Assembly (NCBI RefSeq): GCF_027887165.1
Contig: NC_077228.1
Location: 213,145,635-213,209,634, forward strand
Origin: Monodelphis domestica
Lineage: Eukaryota; Chordata; Mammalia; Didelphimorphia; Didelphidae
DNA length: 64,000 nucleotides
Reading direction: 5' to 3'
Shown: in pieces, positions 23,129-33,399 of the stretch
Layout of the letters: each line of letters starts with the position of its first letter
How positions within the stretch are numbered: position 1 is the first letter of the stretch
The notes under the pieces: generated by a model
The model's input: only the letters and a program-made list of their open reading frames with translations
What the model was told of the DNA's origin: nothing
Databases searched by the model: none
Made by a program: the position numbers and the translations under genes

Positions 23129-23990
23129 TCAATACATATTGCATATTACAAAATGCAAGTTCTAATAAACCTGTGGAACTTTTTAAAAAGTTTTTGAAAG
23201 AAATAGAAACAGAACATTTCTCTAAATATACCTCCATACATGTTGTACCTGGAGCTAGAAAGCTTGCATGTTTCAAATGTTATACAGAACTATGTAGATG
23301 TTTTTCTAGGATCCATTCTGATCAAGGGATTGAAACTTTGAGAACAGGTCAGTTAAAGACATTAGCTTTGTCAAGAATGACAAAATCAAGGAATATAGTG
23401 TACTGTCCCCAAGGAGATTCTTAGTCTGTGTATTTCAACTGTACATTAATGAATGTTGGGAAAACTGGGGCACTGAGTTTCACTGGAGCCAATATAACAT
23501 TTTTAGTGTGAGTATATCGCCATAGAAATTCTAGAAGTCTGGACAAGAAGTCATGTTTACCTAGTGACTTGTTTGAAATTGCAGAGGATAGAAAGGATTC
23601 AGATTGAACGATTAGAACACTTTGTGGTTGAGAAAAGATGATGAAAGTTTAGCAGCTAGCTATGACTTTAGCTCAAAGGAGCTCTCAGAAATAAACTAAA
23701 GTGTGGTCTAAAGTTCCTTATCAAGAACTGGTGCAAGGTGAATGATTTTAGGAAAGCTTCAGTGCTCAAGGCACATGCAGCTTAACAGACAAGACAATAC
23801 AATACACTATTTTATGTTAAGTTTGCCAGTGTACAGAGTAGAAGCTTGTCTGGGAAGGGATTGTGCAAAAACAATTCATAGGCATCATCTATTGCATATA
23901 ATTAGACTCTCCAATGAACAGGAGGGAATTAATAATGGAGAATTAACTAACCAGACTGCAAGGACAGGAGAATGTTACCCAATTTTTTGT
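23129..23990. other. No gene or repeat recognised
   Basis: Two short frames (23173-23424, 23742-24113) have no recognisable motif. The second runs into L1-like sequence. Confidence 0.4.
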
Positions 23991-23994
23991 TTAA

Positions 23995-24200
23995 AAAAAT
24001 TTTTTTCAGCTAACAAGCATTTATTTTCTCCCATCCTCCACTCTTCCCCCAATTGGGAAGAAAAAGTTTTGTTAAGAAAAAAAAGTATATCATTCCAATT
24101 TCTGTTGTTTTGAGGTGTTTAATTAGTTTGGAAGATTGTGAGAGGTTTCGGCTTTCCTTGCTACTTACTAAGCTGCCATCTTAGCTCCACCACTACATTC
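23995..24200 (-). mobile_element. L1-like fragment, antisense
   Basis: CAGCTAACAAGCATTTATTT, TCCCATCCTCC and CCCCAATTGGGAAG match the start of antisense L1 3' text seen again at 60080. Confidence 0.5.
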
Positions 24201-24809
24201 TACATTTTGTATCCATCACTTGTCAGGAGATAGGGGAGGTGTTATATATCATCAGTCCATCTCAATTGTGGTTGATCATTTAATTGATCAGAATTCTTAA
24301 ATTTATCAAACTTGTTTGTCTTTACAGTGTTGTCTATAGTCCCCTAGTTGTAGCATAGCAGTCTGAGCCAGGTACTGGTTGAATAATAAATGTTGACTAG
24401 AACGAAGCTATGACCCAAACTTAGAAATAGCATGTTTCTGCTTAAAATTTAGCTATAGAGTCCCCTAAGACACAGAAATAAATTTCACAGTTTGTAAATG
24501 CAGATTATCAGTTTTTATAATCAGCTAATAATGTAGATTTTTCTTAGATTGCTTGTTTGCTAATTAACTTGGTTTTAATCTTGTTAAATGCTAAGGGGTT
24601 TGTGAAAAATTATTTTGTAAGCTTATTTCATTTTTGTTGGTAATTTAAAAAAATTATACGTAGGAAACATTTTTAATTTAACATTACTGGAAATTCTAAG
24701 TTCGATGAGATAAGTAAAAGGAAATAACATTGGAAACAAATGGTTGAATATCAGTATTTTAAGATAATATGAAAATATAAATGGGAAATATAACTATCTC
24801 AACCAAAAA

Positions 24810-25090
24810 CTTTGTGTAGATAAATGAATTGATCAGAGTTTTGCAGGATACAATTAACACACAAAAAGAATGTGCATTAAAAAAGTCATGAAAAATCTTA
24901 AAGGAAAATCCCATTTGAACTACTAATAAACATCAATTATTTGGGTGTTAGCTTTCTGATAAATACACAGGATTTGATTAAGAATAAGTATAAAATTACA
25001 AATAAAGTAAGACTTAAATAATTACAGTTTTTAAAATATTCCAATACTGTCCAAACAAATGTATTTATTCATTGTAATACAAGCCAAAAT
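24810..25090 (+). mobile_element. L1 ORF2 fragment, sense, decayed
   Basis: The order GTTTTGCAGGATACAATTAA, CATTTGAACTACTAATAAAC, AATTATTTGGGTGTTAG, ATTACAAATAAAGTAAGAC, ATTTAAATAATT-type and CATTGTAATACAAGCC follows the L1 ORF2 region downstream of the RT domain. It has no open frame. Confidence 0.55.
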
Positions 25091-26020
25091 AAGGCAGAGA
25101 AACATTAAAGGATAAAACTTGTTTAAGGTCAGCTCATGAAAAGATCCTTAGTTATCAAGGTTATTATGAAGACAAAGAATGAAAATGCTCCCCTTGCTTG
25201 CCCCAAAAAATATGTGTTTAAGCTTCTCACCATCAAGGACAGTAAAACCATCATATTTGACAGTTAACATCCCAGCCCTAAATTGTATGGGAGGTAGAAA
25301 GTGAACAAAATTGGAGGGAAACTATAGGGATTGTGTTATATAGTTATATAGACAATAGATCCATGATGAAGGCAACTCAAATGTAAGGGATCTAAAGGAA
25401 GAGAAAATATCCAGAGCTCATAGTTTAAAGAAATCACCGAGAATATTAACATTAGGATGTATTGACCTTGCCTAATCTCATATCTATACAGAATCTTATA
25501 GAAGCATATAAACATGAATTAAGAGGTATAACAATATCTGGGTCACAAAGGGAAAAAAATACTAGTCATCCTCGAAGAGACGGCAATTCATCAACAAGTA
25601 TAAGTCCTTCCTTGGTGCTAGGCCATTGTGTTTACAATCAAACATGGGAATGTACAGAAAAGATAATGGAAACATGAATCTGTAGAAGTGGTCAAAGGGT
25701 GCATAAGAATCAAAGAGTTGTTACTTCTAGGTAGGAAAATGAGGACAAGTTTTGTGGTATCTAGCACTGAATGATATCGGCCAACAAGAATATGAGGAGA
25801 ATCCATTTTAGACATGGGAATCAACAAATGAAAATGAGCATATGTAGGAGCCAAAGTTTGGAGTGCAGCATATAATTCGATTTAACTAGAATATAGAATG
25901 GTATAAAATAAGGTTGAATAAGTAGAGTGAAGCCAAGTTGTGAAGAATATCATATATATTAGGAATATCTGCATGGGCTAGGTTTTTTCTCTTAAAAAGG
26001 CAAAGTCCTCAAGAGTTCCG
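25091..26020. other. Unassigned, with a short L2-like patch
   Basis: No supported gene. 25870-25960 (ACTAGAATATAGAATGG, GAAGCCAAGTTGTGAAG) resembles antisense L2 3'UTR. Confidence 0.4.
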
Positions 26021-26024
26021 TTGG

Positions 26025-26232
26025 TGGGGACAACTAGGTGACTTAGTGGATTGAAAACCAGACCTAGAGACTAGAAATCCTGGGTTCAAATTTGGCCTCA
26101 GACCATTTCTAGCTGTGTAACTTTGGGCAAGTCACTTAACCTTCCACCCCCATTATCTACTCCTTATCATTCTTCTGCTTTAGAACCAATACATAGTATT
26201 GCTTCTAAGATGGAAGGTAAGGGTTAATTTTT
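26025..26232 (+). mobile_element. MAR1/SINE1-type SINE
   Basis: Full-length sense copy: GGGGACAACTAGGTGACTTA head, GGGTTCAAATTTGGCCTCAG B-box region, and TTCTAAGATGGAAGGTAAGG tail followed by a T run. Confidence 0.9.
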
Positions 26233-26329
26233 TTTTTTTTAGTCTTCAGAATCCTTGTGACTGTATAAGTTAACACCCTCTTCTTTTTTTTACCCTCTTC
26301 TTTGTTACTATCTTGGTGAATGTGGCGAT

Positions 26330-26960
26330 GAGCTACAGCCACCTGAACCAATCTTATATATATCTATATATATCTTGCTGAATGTTTCCTTGCTATTGTT
26401 AAGTAAACTTCATTTGTTAAATGTTATGTTGTATAAGAGTGTCTCACTTTGTTCCAATCCCAAGCTTGAGCCACCAGAGAAGGCAAATGTTATCAGATGT
26501 CCAGTTTGGGAACCTTGTATGCTGTAGCCACTGTGCTTCTGACCAAATACTCCAAGTCCTATCAATGGAACAAAGTAGAATCCCCTACTGATTCAGTAAA
26601 CTATACATTCAGCAACTATAGGTTTGTTAATGTGGCTTAGTCTCTATGAACCATGTCCTGATGTTAAGCTTGTAAAATGTGGGTTTTAAATTTAGAAAAC
26701 TTGTATTTGGAGAGGATTGGGTTTTCCAGCCCTATGTGCTATATGGTAGGACTAGGTCCTCTCCAAACCTAATTTGGGGTCTTCCAGGATTTGCTCTGAA
26801 TATGCTGCTTGGTGCTCTTCTTGTAGCATTTAGGAGTCTCTTAAGAACTGATACATTGACTTGGTGAAGACTGTTTAGTTCAAAAGAACTGAAGGGAGGC
26901 ACTTAAAAGGATAATACTTATTTTCTCCAGACAATCTTGGCAATACTGGAGATGTGTACA
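26330..26960 (+). mobile_element. LTR-like fossil, copy 1 of a dispersed family
   Basis: Segment around TTCCTTGCTATTGTTAAGTA and GTGTCTCACTTTGTTCCAAT is similar to segments at 28050-28130 and 30770-30860, all in the same orientation. The layout suggests an R/U5-like end of an endogenous retrovirus LTR. It is an old fossil with no coding part recognised and uncertain limits. Confidence 0.4.
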
Positions 26961-27039
26961 AAACAGTTAAATTAATCCCCCCAGTTGATTGTTGAGAACA
27001 AGTATTTAAGGAGAATGGGAAAACTAATAGGTTAAAAAA

Positions 27040-27200
27040 GATATTGACAACAAGGATTTATTAGGTGCCTAATATTTTCCAGGGCACTAGAAATACAAAA
27101 CTCCCAAATAAACTGCTCTTGCTCTCAAGGAACCTACATTCTATGCAATTAGAAATAAAAGTAACAACAAATTGATATAATACACAAAGTAAGAGCCCAA
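27040..27200 (-). mobile_element. L2 3' end, antisense
   Basis: GGATTTATTAGGTGCCTAAT, CAGGGCACTAGAAATACAA, CTCTCAAGGAACCTACATTC. Confidence 0.65.
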
Positions 27201-27499
27201 AAGGATCAGAAAAACTAGTATGTGGGTATTGCTATGTTAAAGTCAAAATATGTATCATTTGGAGTGGTTTAGTGATGTGTAAGAGATGCGAATTAGGAAC
27301 ACGATCATTTACAATTCCTTATTTTGTTGCAATAGCTTGTATGATCATTTTTCTTCTGTTTATGTTCCTATATATGAATATCACTACTTTTCAGTGGATG
27401 TAAAAATAAAATATGCTTAAAATAAAAGTAATTGTCATTGCAAAATATTTTATCTTACTTGAGCTTCATAACTCTTCAGTTATATATATATAAAGTTAA

Positions 27500-27775
27500 G
27501 TAATAATAGCTCCCACATGAATAAATATGTGCAAAGTGCTTTCTGCACAGTTCTTTTCATCTTTAAGATCCCCACTTGCTTCAGACTTATCTTACAGGTG
27601 AAAAAAGACACCTCAGCCTGTCCAAGTTCACAGTCATGTCAGAGATGGGATTTGAATCCACCATGTCCAATACTTTTCATATATATAATGAAAGTGTGTT
27701 TATCTCCATTTTGCAGATGAGACGGTTCTAGAAAGGTTAAATGACTTGCCTTTGGTTGTACAACCTATTAAGGCT
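27500..27775 (+). mobile_element. MIR fragments
   Basis: AATAATAGCTCCCACATGAA and GATGGGATTTGAATCCACC mark one MIR. CTCCATTTTGCAGATGAGAC at 27703 marks a second. Confidence 0.6.
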
Positions 27776-27999
27776 TAGGTGCTGGGAGCAGCAAATGCCC
27801 TCAGTCACACTATGCTACTTAGTCCTAAAAGGAATTGAAACTGCCTTCAAGATCTAATTGCATCAAAAGATTGAGATTCAGACCCTTAATCTAACTTCCT
27901 GATAGCATAATTAAGACCCATACACAAGTTGGATCCCCAAGTTTCAGACCCTTGGCTGACTAGGCAATGGACCACAGTATATGTGGAGATGAGACCTAT

Positions 28000-28630
28000 A
28001 TGTAGCTGAATATGTCCTCTATTCCTTTTCCTCTCTACTGTTGAGCATCTTTTCCATGCTTTCATGGGACAAACATTTTTGTCAAATGTTATATAGTCTA
28101 TGGGTGTCTCATTTTGTTCTGATCTAGACAGTTGGAGAAGCCTTAGCCAGACCTAGCCCAGACCATTTGGCATTGCTGAAAGAATTGACTAAAACTAAAG
28201 TGAGGGAAGAGCAATGTAAGGACAAGTGGGAACCCTGGGGAATACCAGTGCCTTGATACCTATGGTATCCTATGACTTCTGACCCAATATCACAAATCTT
28301 AATTAGAGAAAAAAGGAGCCCTCATTGACTCCCTAAGATTAGGGAATAAGCAGTCTATATGTTTAACTTCTAGAGGTATATCTGTGTTCTTGAACACATG
28401 TAAAATACTGAATTACTGAATTTGCATAACTATAATCGGGGATGATGTGTTCTCCAGATCTCCCAGCTGTGGTTGACTGGAGCCCTCCCTAAAGAATATT
28501 AATTTGGAGATTAAGAACTAAACTGAATATACTGTGCTTAGAATTTTGTATGCACTTGGGAGACAAAACAAACTATCACATTCACTTGGTTAGACATTCC
28601 TGCAAGACACTAGGGGAAGCACTTGAAAGA
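28000..28630 (+). mobile_element. LTR-like fossil, copy 2 of a dispersed family
   Basis: TTTTCCATGCTTTCATGGGA and GGGTGTCTCATTTTGTTCTG align with copies 1 and 3. 28310-28400 (CCCTCATTGACTCCCTAAGA) is also shared with 30450-30540. No coding region is recognisable. Confidence 0.4.
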
Positions 28631-28674
28631 ACAATGCTGGAGCCTTTCAAGAACTCAGATAGTTTTTTGTTTGT

Positions 28675-28875
28675 TTGTTTTTTAAGCCTTTACCTTCTGT
28701 CTTAGAATGAATATTAAGTCTTAGTTTCAAGGCAGAAGAGCAATAAGGTCTAGGCAACTGGCTAAGTGACTTGCCTAGGGTCACACAGCTAGGAAGTGTC
28801 TGAAGCTATCTTTGAACCCAAGACCTCCCTTTTCTATGCCTGAAACTCAATCCATTGAGTCATCTAGCTGACCCT
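28675..28875 (-). mobile_element. MAR1/SINE1-type SINE
   Basis: Reverse copy after a GTTT run: TTTACCTTCTGTCTTAGAAT to ATTGAGTCATCTAGCTGACC. Confidence 0.88.
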
Positions 28876-28974
28876 CAGATAACTTTGAAAAATTAGAGGT
28901 GTGGAAAAAGGTGTAAATGTAGCTTAACTGCTTTCCTGAAGAGCTGGAATATCAGTTTAATAAGAAAACTGACT

Positions 28975-29177
28975 TTTTTTTTTAAATCCTTACCTTCCAT
29001 CTTGGACTGAATAATGTGTATTGGTTCCAATGTAGAAGAATGGTGAAGACCTATACAACAGACATTTAAGTGACTTGCCCAGGGCCATGGAGCTAAGAAG
29101 TGTCTGAGGTGATATTTGAATCCACAACCTCCACGCTATGGGTCTGGCTCTATCCAATGAGCCCCCCAGATTCCCTT
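28975..29177 (-). mobile_element. MAR1/SINE1-type SINE
   Basis: Reverse copy: TTACCTTCCATCTTGGACTG, CAGGGCCATGGAGCTAAGAA, ending TATCCAATGAGCCCCCCAGA. Confidence 0.87.
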
Positions 29178-29694
29178 AGAGAACCAACCTCTACTCATAC
29201 TCTGGAACATAGAGTATATTACTTGCTGGGACTTGCAGTGCTTTACCTGGTGTCCTCTCGTACCTTGGCAGAAAAGGAACAGCTCCCACATGACATCCAG
29301 AGTACTTGTCCTGGTCTACACAAGCCTGAGACTAAGCCAACTCCTCTTCATGTTTCCTTCTCTGAGCATAGGTGAGCTCTGGTCCCAAGATGAACATTCC
29401 TACCTTACCGTTGATAGCTGCCATGAATTCAAGAGCTTGCAGGCTTCAGGATTCCTCATTAGGAGTTGAAGTATAGCAGAAAGACTTCTTCATAGAGAAT
29501 AACCCCTGACAGAAGGAGCCTGAGCAAAGCTGGCCAGAACTCCAAGTCATTCCATACAGTGGTTTCTGATATTGTCAATTTGATGGATATGGGATGAGAC
29601 TTGGTGGCTGTGCTGTTATTTAAGCTCTGCCTTGATATTCTTGTTACCCTTTCTACTCATTGGGACCCCTTTGAATACTTCCCAAGAGAGTCAG

Positions 29695-29855
29695 GAGGGC
29701 CAGCCTGGTAACTGAGTGGATATCCTGGGTTCAAATGTGGCCTCAGATACATCCTAGCTTTGTGACCCTGGGCAAGTCATTTAATCCCACTGCCTAGCCT
29801 TTACCACTTATTTGCCTTTAGAATAAATATCGATTCTAAGACAGAAGGTGGGCAT
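29695..29855 (+). mobile_element. MAR1/SINE1-type SINE, internally shortened
   Basis: Sense copy lacking part of the region between the A and B boxes: GGTAACTGAGTGGATATCCT, GTGACCCTGGGCAAGTCATT, TCGATTCTAAGACAGAAGGT. Confidence 0.87.
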
Positions 29856-30194
29856 TTTTTAAAAAATACTCAGCAAGAATACAAGCTTGTGTTTATCCAG
29901 TGTGAACTTCAAAGATTTGGCATCACACACCACCCTCATCAGATTGAGATCCAAGACTTGGTCTTTCTAAAGGGAGGAGGATTTCTGGTTCTTGTTCTCT
30001 GAGGCCACCTTATTCTTTCAAAGGGCACTATATATTATTTGCTATTACTCTAAGATCTTTTTGTTTTTAGATTCCTTTTTTTGTACTTAGGTCCTGCAGG
30101 GCAATGCTATGCCAGGTTTCTAGAATTCCTGAGGTCCCAAGTTGTTCAGTAAGAGCCTTAAATCCATTTAAATGAATTACCACCCTAAAAGCTA

Positions 30195-30385
30195 AAAGGA
30201 CAGTTAAGTAACTCAGTGGATTGAGAGCCACACCTAGAGCCTGGGTTCAAATCTGGCCTCAGATACTTCCTACCTGTGATGCTGGGAAAGTCACTTAACC
30301 CTTTCTTATTACCTAGCCTTCATCTTTCTTCTGCCTAGGAACCAATGCATAGTATTAATTCTAAGACAGAAAGGTAAAGATTTAA
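30195..30385 (+). mobile_element. MAR1/SINE1-type SINE
   Basis: Sense copy: GGACAGTTAAGTAACTCAGT, GGTTCAAATCTGGCCTCAGA, TAATTCTAAGACAGAAAGGT. Confidence 0.88.
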
Positions 30386-30439
30386 ACACTTTAAAAAAGA
30401 TAATCTATTACCTTGCTTGAATGTGTGAGGATGGGAGGA

Positions 30440-30900
30440 AAAAGGAGCACTCATTGACTTCCTTGGATTAGGGAATAAAACAGTCTGTATTTAACAACTA
30501 GTGGCATGTCAGTGCTCCTGAACCTTTCTATGCTTCCTGAACCAGGGAATGGTGTAGTGTAGTGTTACACAGGGTAGGCTTGTTTTTCTCCTAGCACTTG
30601 AATTTTTGAAATAGCTTTTTGGTTATTTAAAGTTTCAAAACTCAGCACAGGAGAAGTCAGGAGCACTTTAGACTCACACGCCTTGTTGACAGAGCACACT
30701 GCTATGATAAATGTATCAACAGGGAAGTTGTACCCTACTGAATTACTACTGTATCTTTGCTTACTATCCTTTCCATGCTATTATTAAATTAACTTGTTTT
30801 TGCTCAATGTTATTTGGTCTTTTAAGGGTTTCATTCCACTCCTATTCTAAGCCTGAGACACTGAATTAGCCTGAGTCAGTCCTGGCTCAGAATAATTCAG
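30440..30900 (+). mobile_element. LTR-like fossil, copy 3 of a dispersed family
   Basis: TTTCCATGCTATTATTAAAT and GGGTTTCATTCCACTCCTAT correspond to copies 1 and 2. The segment at 30440-30540 corresponds to 28310-28400. Confidence 0.4.
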
Positions 30901-31024
30901 TTTTAATGCCACTTTTTTATCTTGGTCTTTACTATTTCCTCTGGTTGTTGGAGCCCTTCCTCTCTCCAAATTATTATGTCTCTATTTTGTATATATCTTG
31001 TATTTACTTATCTTTAAATATTTG

Positions 31025-31155
31025 GGCTATCCTGGGTTCAAGTGTACCCTCTGACACTTCCTAGCCATATGACCCTAGACAAGGTGTCTGTCCCTTTCCC
31101 TTCTTTCTTGGAACTGATATTTATATCGTTTCTAAGATATAAGATGAGGTTTAAA
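31025..31155 (+). mobile_element. Truncated MAR1/SINE1-type SINE
   Basis: 5'-truncated sense copy: CCTGGGTTCAAGTGTACCCT, CATATGACCCTAGACAAG, TTCTAAGATATAAGATGAGG. Confidence 0.75.
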
Positions 31156-31184
31156 AAATGTAAAATAAATATGTTGTATCCTTC

Positions 31185-31305
31185 TGGTAGAACATTAGTT
31201 CCTTGAGGGTGTGGGCTCTCTCACTCATATATTTGTATACCCAATGTCTAATGCATGCCTTTTACATAGTTGGTGTTTAATAAAAGCTTGTTGGTTGATT
31301 GATTT
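31185..31305 (+). mobile_element. L2 3' tail, sense
   Basis: TTAGTTCCTTGAGGGTGTGG, CCAATGTCTAATGCATGCC, AATAAAAGCTTGTTGGTTGA. Confidence 0.75.
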
Positions 31306-31321
31306 GATATGCAACTGAGTT

Positions 31322-31615
31322 ATGGGATATATTTCCCAAGAATTAAAGTTGGAGGTCATTCAAAGGAAAATGGAGGAAAACATAGGGAATGACCTACTCA
31401 TATTACCAACCAGGAACTTATTATACAATAAAAGAAACCTAAAGGATAACAGGAAGACATTTACCTGGGAGTGGGAAGTGAGGGAGAGGAAGATGGTGTT
31501 TTTATGTGTTAATATGCAATGGACAGCCCATATATTCCACTGGTTGCTACACAATGCCAAGGAAACTAGAGAAAAACGTCCAGCATATCTGGTGGACTTT
31601 TTGAAGGATTAAAGA
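31322..31615 (+). pseudogene. RTE-clade LINE, C-terminal ORF fragment
   Basis: An open frame of 96 codons contains VIQRKMEENIG and, further on, QWTAHIFHW and KRPAYLVDFLKD. These match in order the C-terminal region of RTE-type retrotransposon proteins (QRAMERRMLG, then RWAGHV, then RPPTRWVDDL), as I remember them. The start codon is not the element's own start: this is only the tail of a long polyprotein, so the frame is a remnant and not a gene. RTE elements are known in marsupials and supply the tails of the RTE-SINEs found elsewhere in this window. Confidence 0.6.
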
Positions 31616-31784
31616 GGGAAAGGCATGAATGAATTTAAATTTGTTATAATATAAAGGATTTACTATATTAAATAAATCCTAGATTTAATGTTTTCTGGGA
31701 TATAAGGTTTATTGATTATGAAACAAAAGGATGTATCCTTCAAATCTGACAGCATAGTGTCACATTGACCCTTGTGTTTGCTGC

Positions 31785-31900
31785 ATCCTCACTTTGTGTC
31801 TGACTCTTCACAACCCCATTTGGAGTTTTCCTGGCAAAGATACTGAAGTGGTTTGCTATTTCCTTTCCCAGGGGATTAAATCAAATAAAGATTTGGCTAA
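31785..31900 (-). mobile_element. RTE-tailed SINE fragment, antisense
   Basis: TTCACAACCCCATTTGGAGT, CAAAGATACTGAAGTGGTTT and GCTATTTCCTTTCCCAG are the antisense RTE-type tail. It is cut off at about 31900 where L1-type sequence starts. Confidence 0.75.
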
Positions 31901-31904
31901 GTGA

Positions 31905-32110
31905 TTAATTTTTCCCCTCAATTACATGCAAACAAAAATTACAAAAGAAAATGCAGACCAACAAAACCAAGATTAATACAAAAAGTACAAAGAAATGTGT
32001 TTCAATCTGCATTCAGACTTCAGTTCTTTCTCTGGAGTTGGATAATGTTATTCATCATAAGTAAGTCTTTGAGAATTGTATGGACTTATTTTCTGTATGT
32101 TTATATAAAA
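31905..32110 (-). mobile_element. L1 3' fragment, antisense
   Basis: TTTTTCCCCTCAATTACATG, TCAATCTGCATTCAGACTTC, TTCTTTCTCTGGAGTTGGAT and CATCATAAGTAAGTCTTTG. Confidence 0.65.
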
Positions 32111-32324
32111 TAAATTTTGCTTTTATTATTATCCAAAGCCACATGAGGGTACACTGTAGATGAAACTGCACCAAGACAATAGTCATTCTCCATCACCGAG
32201 AGACTACCACTATTATTTATATAGTTGTCAATATGTATACCTTTGGGGAAGGGGAGTCGTCGTTCAGTGGTTCAGTTGTGTCTGACTACATGACCCCATG
32301 GTCTTTGTCCATCATGTTTTTCTT

Positions 32325-33166
32325 TCTTTTTTTAAGTTTATTTTTAAATATTTTTCCATGGTTACATAATTCATGTTGTCTCCCTCCCCTCTTTCCTCTC
32401 CCCTCCTGGAGATGATGACAAGCAATTTCACTGGGTTATACATATATTATCACTCAAATCCTATTTCCACATTATTCATTTTTGTAATAGAATAATTTTT
32501 TAAAACCAAAACCTCATGGCAAAAAATTGGAAAACGAGGGGATGCTCTCTGATTGGGGAATGGCTGAACAAATTATGGTATCTGTTGGTGATAGAATACT
32601 ATTGTGCTCAAAGGAATAATAAAGTGGAGGAATTCCAGGGGACTGGAACAACCTCCAGGAAGTGATGCAGAGTGAGAGGAGCAGAACCAGGAGAACACTG
32701 TACACAGAGACTGGTACACTGTGGTACAATCGAATGTAATGGACTTCTCCATTAGTGGCAATGCAGTGATCCTGAACAACTTAGAGGAATCTATGAGAAA
32801 GAGCACTATCCACATCCAGAGGAAAAACTGGGAGTAGAAACAGAAGAAAAACAACTGCTTGATTACATGGGTTGAAGGGATATGGTTGGGGATGTGGACT
32901 CTAAATGAACATCCTAGTGCAAACACCAACAACATGGAAATAGGTTCTGATCAAGGACACGTGTAATGCCCAATGGAATTGCGCATTGGCTACGGGAAGG
33001 GAGGGAAAGAATATGATTCTTGTAACCAATGAAATGTTTTAAATTGACTAAATAAAATTTTCAAAGAAAAACAAACCCCAAATCATATAGGCATATAACT
33101 AAGTGATAATTCCTATGTTTTCCTTCTGTGTTTCTGCTCCCATAGTTCTTTCTCTCAATGTGGACA
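32325..33166 (-). mobile_element. L1 3' end, antisense, 5'-truncated, itself interrupted
   Basis: It starts with a T-rich head (reverse poly-A side) and runs through CTCCCCTCCTGGAGATGATG and TTATACATATATTATCACTC to about 32514, then resumes at about 33076 (CAAATCATATAGGCATATAA, CATAGTTCTTTCTCTC) up to 33166. The middle is a second L1 in the opposite direction. Confidence 0.75.
32515..33075 (+). mobile_element. L1 3' end, sense, nested in the antisense L1
   Basis: Sense 3' region: GGGGAATGGCTGAACAAATT, AATACTATTGTGCTCAAAGG, AGCAGAACCAGGAGAACACT, ending ACTAAATAAAATTTTCAAAG. Poor duplications (AAAACCAAAACC / AAAAACAAACCC) may flank it. The reverse-strand open frames here are shadows. Confidence 0.75.
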
Positions 33167-33399
33167 CATCATGTTTTTCTTGGCAGATACTGGAGTGGTT
33201 TGCCATTTCCTTCTCCAAAGTATTCTCATTTTACAGATGAGAAACTAAGGCAAATAGGAGTTAAGTGATTTGCCCAGGGTCACACAACTCGTGTCTGAGG
33301 CTGGATTTGAACTCAGATCTTGACTCCAGGCCTGGTGCTCTAACCATTGTACAACCTACTTGCCTCCAAGATAATATTTTAAAATGTTTTGCTTAGTTA

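Larger units (their letters stand above)
32310..33181. repeat. 15-bp target-site duplication around the L1 insertion
   Basis: CATCATGTTTTTCTT occurs at 32310-32324 and again at 33167-33181. These bracket the inserted L1 exactly and abut the two halves of the split SINE. Confidence 0.9.
32245..33365 (-). mobile_element. RTE-tailed SINE, antisense, split by an L1 insertion
   Basis: The tail half (GGTTCAGTTGTGTCTGACTA, TGACCCCATGG) is at 32245-32324. The rest (GGCAGATACTGGAGTGGTTT, ATTTTACAGATGAGAAACTA, GCCCAGGGTCACACAACTC) resumes at 33182-33365. The break is bounded by a 15-base direct repeat, so this SINE is the oldest layer of the nest. Confidence 0.85.

Noticed and set aside
32573-32935. 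120-codon minus-strand frame
   Set aside because: It is the reverse strand of an L1 3' end and has no similarity to a known protein.
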